Below, piece by piece: positions 4,590 through 5,990 of a DNA stretch of 5,990 bases. Positions within the stretch are counted from its first letter, which is position 1; each line of letters begins with the position of its first letter. Position numbers and translations under genes: made by a program. The notes below the pieces were generated by a model. The model saw nothing but the letters and a program-made list of their open reading frames with translations. It was not told the origin of the DNA and did no database searches. This stretch comes from RBG-16-68-21 sp035286665 (GTDB lineage Bacteria > Actinomycetota > Acidimicrobiia > Spongiisociales > UBA11373), in assembly GCA_035286665.1 (NCBI GenBank), contig DATECY010000021.1, positions 1 to 5,990 of the forward strand. Direction: 5' to 3'.

Positions 4590-4619
4590 AAGAGGATGCG
4601 GGAAAGACACGCCGAGTTG

Positions 4620-4632
4620 CCGATACCATCGG
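4620..4632 (+). promoter_or_regulatory. Candidate ppk1 promoter with overlapping inverted repeat
   Basis: TACCAT (4624-4629) is a plausible -10 box about 28 nt before the GTG start, and it sits inside a short palindrome, CCGAT-ACC-ATCGG. It would give a leader of roughly 20 nt that contains the Shine-Dalgarno. No -35 match is evident. The overlapping palindrome could be an operator or coincidence. Confidence 0.3.
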
Positions 4633-4647
4633 TGGCCCCGAAATTCC

Positions 4648-4651
4648 GGAG
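4648..4651 (+). promoter_or_regulatory. Shine-Dalgarno of ppk1
   Basis: GGAG lies 6 nt before the GTG at 4658 and decides for that start over the in-frame ATG at 4673, whose upstream sequence (CCCTCCAGATAC) offers no ribosome site. Confidence 0.7.
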
Positions 4652-4657
4652 ACCTTC

Positions 4658-5990
4658 GTGCCCTCCAGATACATGAACCGCGAGTTGTCGGTGCTCGACT
4701 ATTTCGAGCGCATCCTTGCGATGGCCGGTGATCCGAGCCTTCCCCTGTTGGAACGGGTCCGCTTCATCGCCATCGTGGCAGGCAACCTCGACGAGTTCTT
4801 CCAGGTGCGCGTGGCGGGCCTCCGCGAACAGGTGATCACCGGCGTCGACCCGACCACGGCCGATGGACTCGGCCCCGCCGAGCAGCTGGCGCTGATTCGC
4901 GAGCGCGCCATCTCCATCGAGGCGCGGATGACCAGGCTATTCATCGGCGAGTTGATCCCCGGCCTGGCGGACCACGGGCTGTTCGTCGCGCACTGGGAGG
5001 ATCTTCGCAAGAAGCAGCGCAAAGAGCTGGTGACGATGTTCGAGCGGGAGATCTACCCGATGCTGACCCCATTGGCTGTCGATCCGTCGCACCCGTTCCC
5101 CTATATCTCGAACCTGTCGTTGAACCTGGCCGTGACCGTCCGGGACCCAACCACCGGCGACTCCCATTTCGCTCGCGTCAAGGTTCCACCGCTGCTCCCG
5201 CGCCTCGTGTCGTGCGGCGACGGCAGCGTCATGGTCGCCGTCGAAGAGGTGATCGCCTCCCAGGTCGAGTCCCTCTTCCCGGGACGGGAGGTGGTCAGCA
5301 GCCACGCCTTCCGCGTGACACGCAGTGCCGAGCAGGCGATAGAAGAGGACGAGGCCGAAGACCTCCTCGAGGCGATGGAAGAGCTCCTCCAGACCCGCTA
5401 CCGGTTCAGCCGGCTGGTTCGACTCGAGGTGGATCGGTCGATGCCGGCCGACGTGCTCGAGCTGCTCATGGACGAGATGCGGATCGGGCCCATGGACGTC
5501 TACGTGAAGGAGGGCATGCTCGCTCTCGCCGGCCTATCGGCGTTGGCGGCCACCGACCGTCCGGACCTGGCGGCGGACCCGTGGGTCCCCACCACCCAGC
5601 CAATCCTCAGCCAGCGCGCGCCGGGGGAAACCCTGCTCGATCGGATCGCACAGCGGGACATCCTGGTCCATCTCCCCTACGAGTCATTCGCCAACTCGAT
5701 CGGAGCGTTCATCGCCAGCGCCGCCCGGGACACCGACGTCGTAGCGATCAAGCAGACGCTGTACCGGACCTCCGACCCGGACGACCCAGCCCTGGGCGGC
5801 GAGCAATCGATCGTGCAGTCGCTCATCGCCGCCGCTCGGTCTGGCAAGCAGGTCGTCGTCCTGGTCGAATTGCAGGCTCGGTTCGACGAAGAGGCGAACA
5901 TCGCCTGGGCCAGGATCCTCGAAGAGGCGGGCGTCCACGTGGTCTACGGCGTCGCTGGTTTGAAGACGCACGCCAAGCTCGCCCTCGTCG
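4658..5990 (+). CDS. ppk1: Polyphosphate kinase PPK1, C-terminus cut by window edge
   Basis: PPK1 reversibly builds inorganic polyphosphate from the gamma-phosphate of ATP, usually at the inner face of the membrane. 444 codons are present, open to the edge; the full protein is normally around 690-730 residues, so about the last third is missing. Visible are the N-terminal domain (about 1-107) with RYMNRELSVLDYFERIL and the ATP-base contact NLDEFFQVR (Asn43); the head domain (about 108-320) with MLTPLAVDPSHPFPYISNLSLNLAV and HAFRVTRSAE; and the start of the phospholipase-D-like C1 domain with DILVHLPYESF, IKQTLYRTS (Arg370), ELQARFDEEANIAWAR (Arg408) and GLKTHAK, whose His438 matches the autophosphorylated E. 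coli His435. The usual Trp of RELSWL is Val12 here, and about eight extra residues follow Arg370. The GTG start has a GGAG 6 nt upstream. It follows rpiB by 212 bp containing repeat copy B and probably has its own promoter. Confidence 0.96.
   Translation, partial: MPSRYMNRELSVLDYFERILAMAGDPSLPLLERVRFIAIVAGNLDEFFQVRVAGLREQVITGVDPTTADGLGPAEQLALIRERAISIEARMTRLFIGELIPGLADHGLFVAHWEDLRKKQRKELVTMFEREIYPMLTPLAVDPSHPFPYISNLSLNLAVTVRDPTTGDSHFARVKVPPLLPRLVSCGDGSVMVAVEEVIASQVESLFPGREVVSSHAFRVTRSAEQAIEEDEAEDLLEAMEELLQTRYRFSRLVRLEVDRSMPADVLELLMDEMRIGPMDVYVKEGMLALAGLSALAATDRPDLAADPWVPTTQPILSQRAPGETLLDRIAQRDILVHLPYESFANSIGAFIASAARDTDVVAIKQTLYRTSDPDDPALGGEQSIVQSLIAAARSGKQVVVLVELQARFDEEANIAWARILEEAGVHVVYGVAGLKTHAKLALV

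Overview
The window is high-GC, gene-dense bacterial chromosome and looks like an actinomycete-type organism (Actinomycetota, perhaps a deep lineage such as Acidimicrobiia). The grounds are a MurA whose catalytic Cys is replaced by Asp as in mycobacteria, an actinobacterial-style PPK1, GTG starts, and several genes whose start codon lies 6-7 nt after a -10-like hexamer with no Shine-Dalgarno (probable leaderless mRNAs). The phylum call is inference; there is no rRNA or other decisive marker here.

Layout. Four genes run on the minus strand from about 3925 to 235: murA (first step of peptidoglycan synthesis), a small NifU-type Fe-S carrier, meaB (GTPase chaperone of B12-dependent methylmalonyl-CoA mutase) and a crotonase-fold enoyl-CoA hydratase/isomerase. 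Their gaps are 124-189 bp and meaB seems to have its own promoter, so they are collinear rather than one tight operon. Divergent from murA across about 70 bp lies rpiB (ribose-5-phosphate isomerase B), followed on the plus strand by a polyphosphate kinase (ppk1), cut by the right edge just after its phospho-accepting His. A gene start on the minus strand may run off the left edge (weak).

The most unusual content is intergenic. Two copies of a ~125 bp element (111-235 and 4465-4589, same orientation) share blocks of 15-16 identical bases. Both fold into the same series of hairpins, with compensatory base changes, and end in inverted repeats that are themselves hairpins with complementary loops. 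This looks like a dispersed MITE/REP-like element or a structured RNA family; I do not recognise it. Heptanucleotide tandem repeats lie in two neighbouring intergenic regions: four perfect GGGGGAC units (a G-quadruplex motif) right after murA, and a degenerate heptad array just upstream of meaB. A 15-17 bp inverted repeat sits between nifU and meaB.

The genes are mostly housekeeping (cell wall, Fe-S, propionyl/methylmalonyl-CoA and acyl-CoA metabolism, pentose phosphate, polyphosphate). I see no defence system, prophage, CRISPR array, tRNA or rRNA. No stretch over 300 bp lacks a gene.
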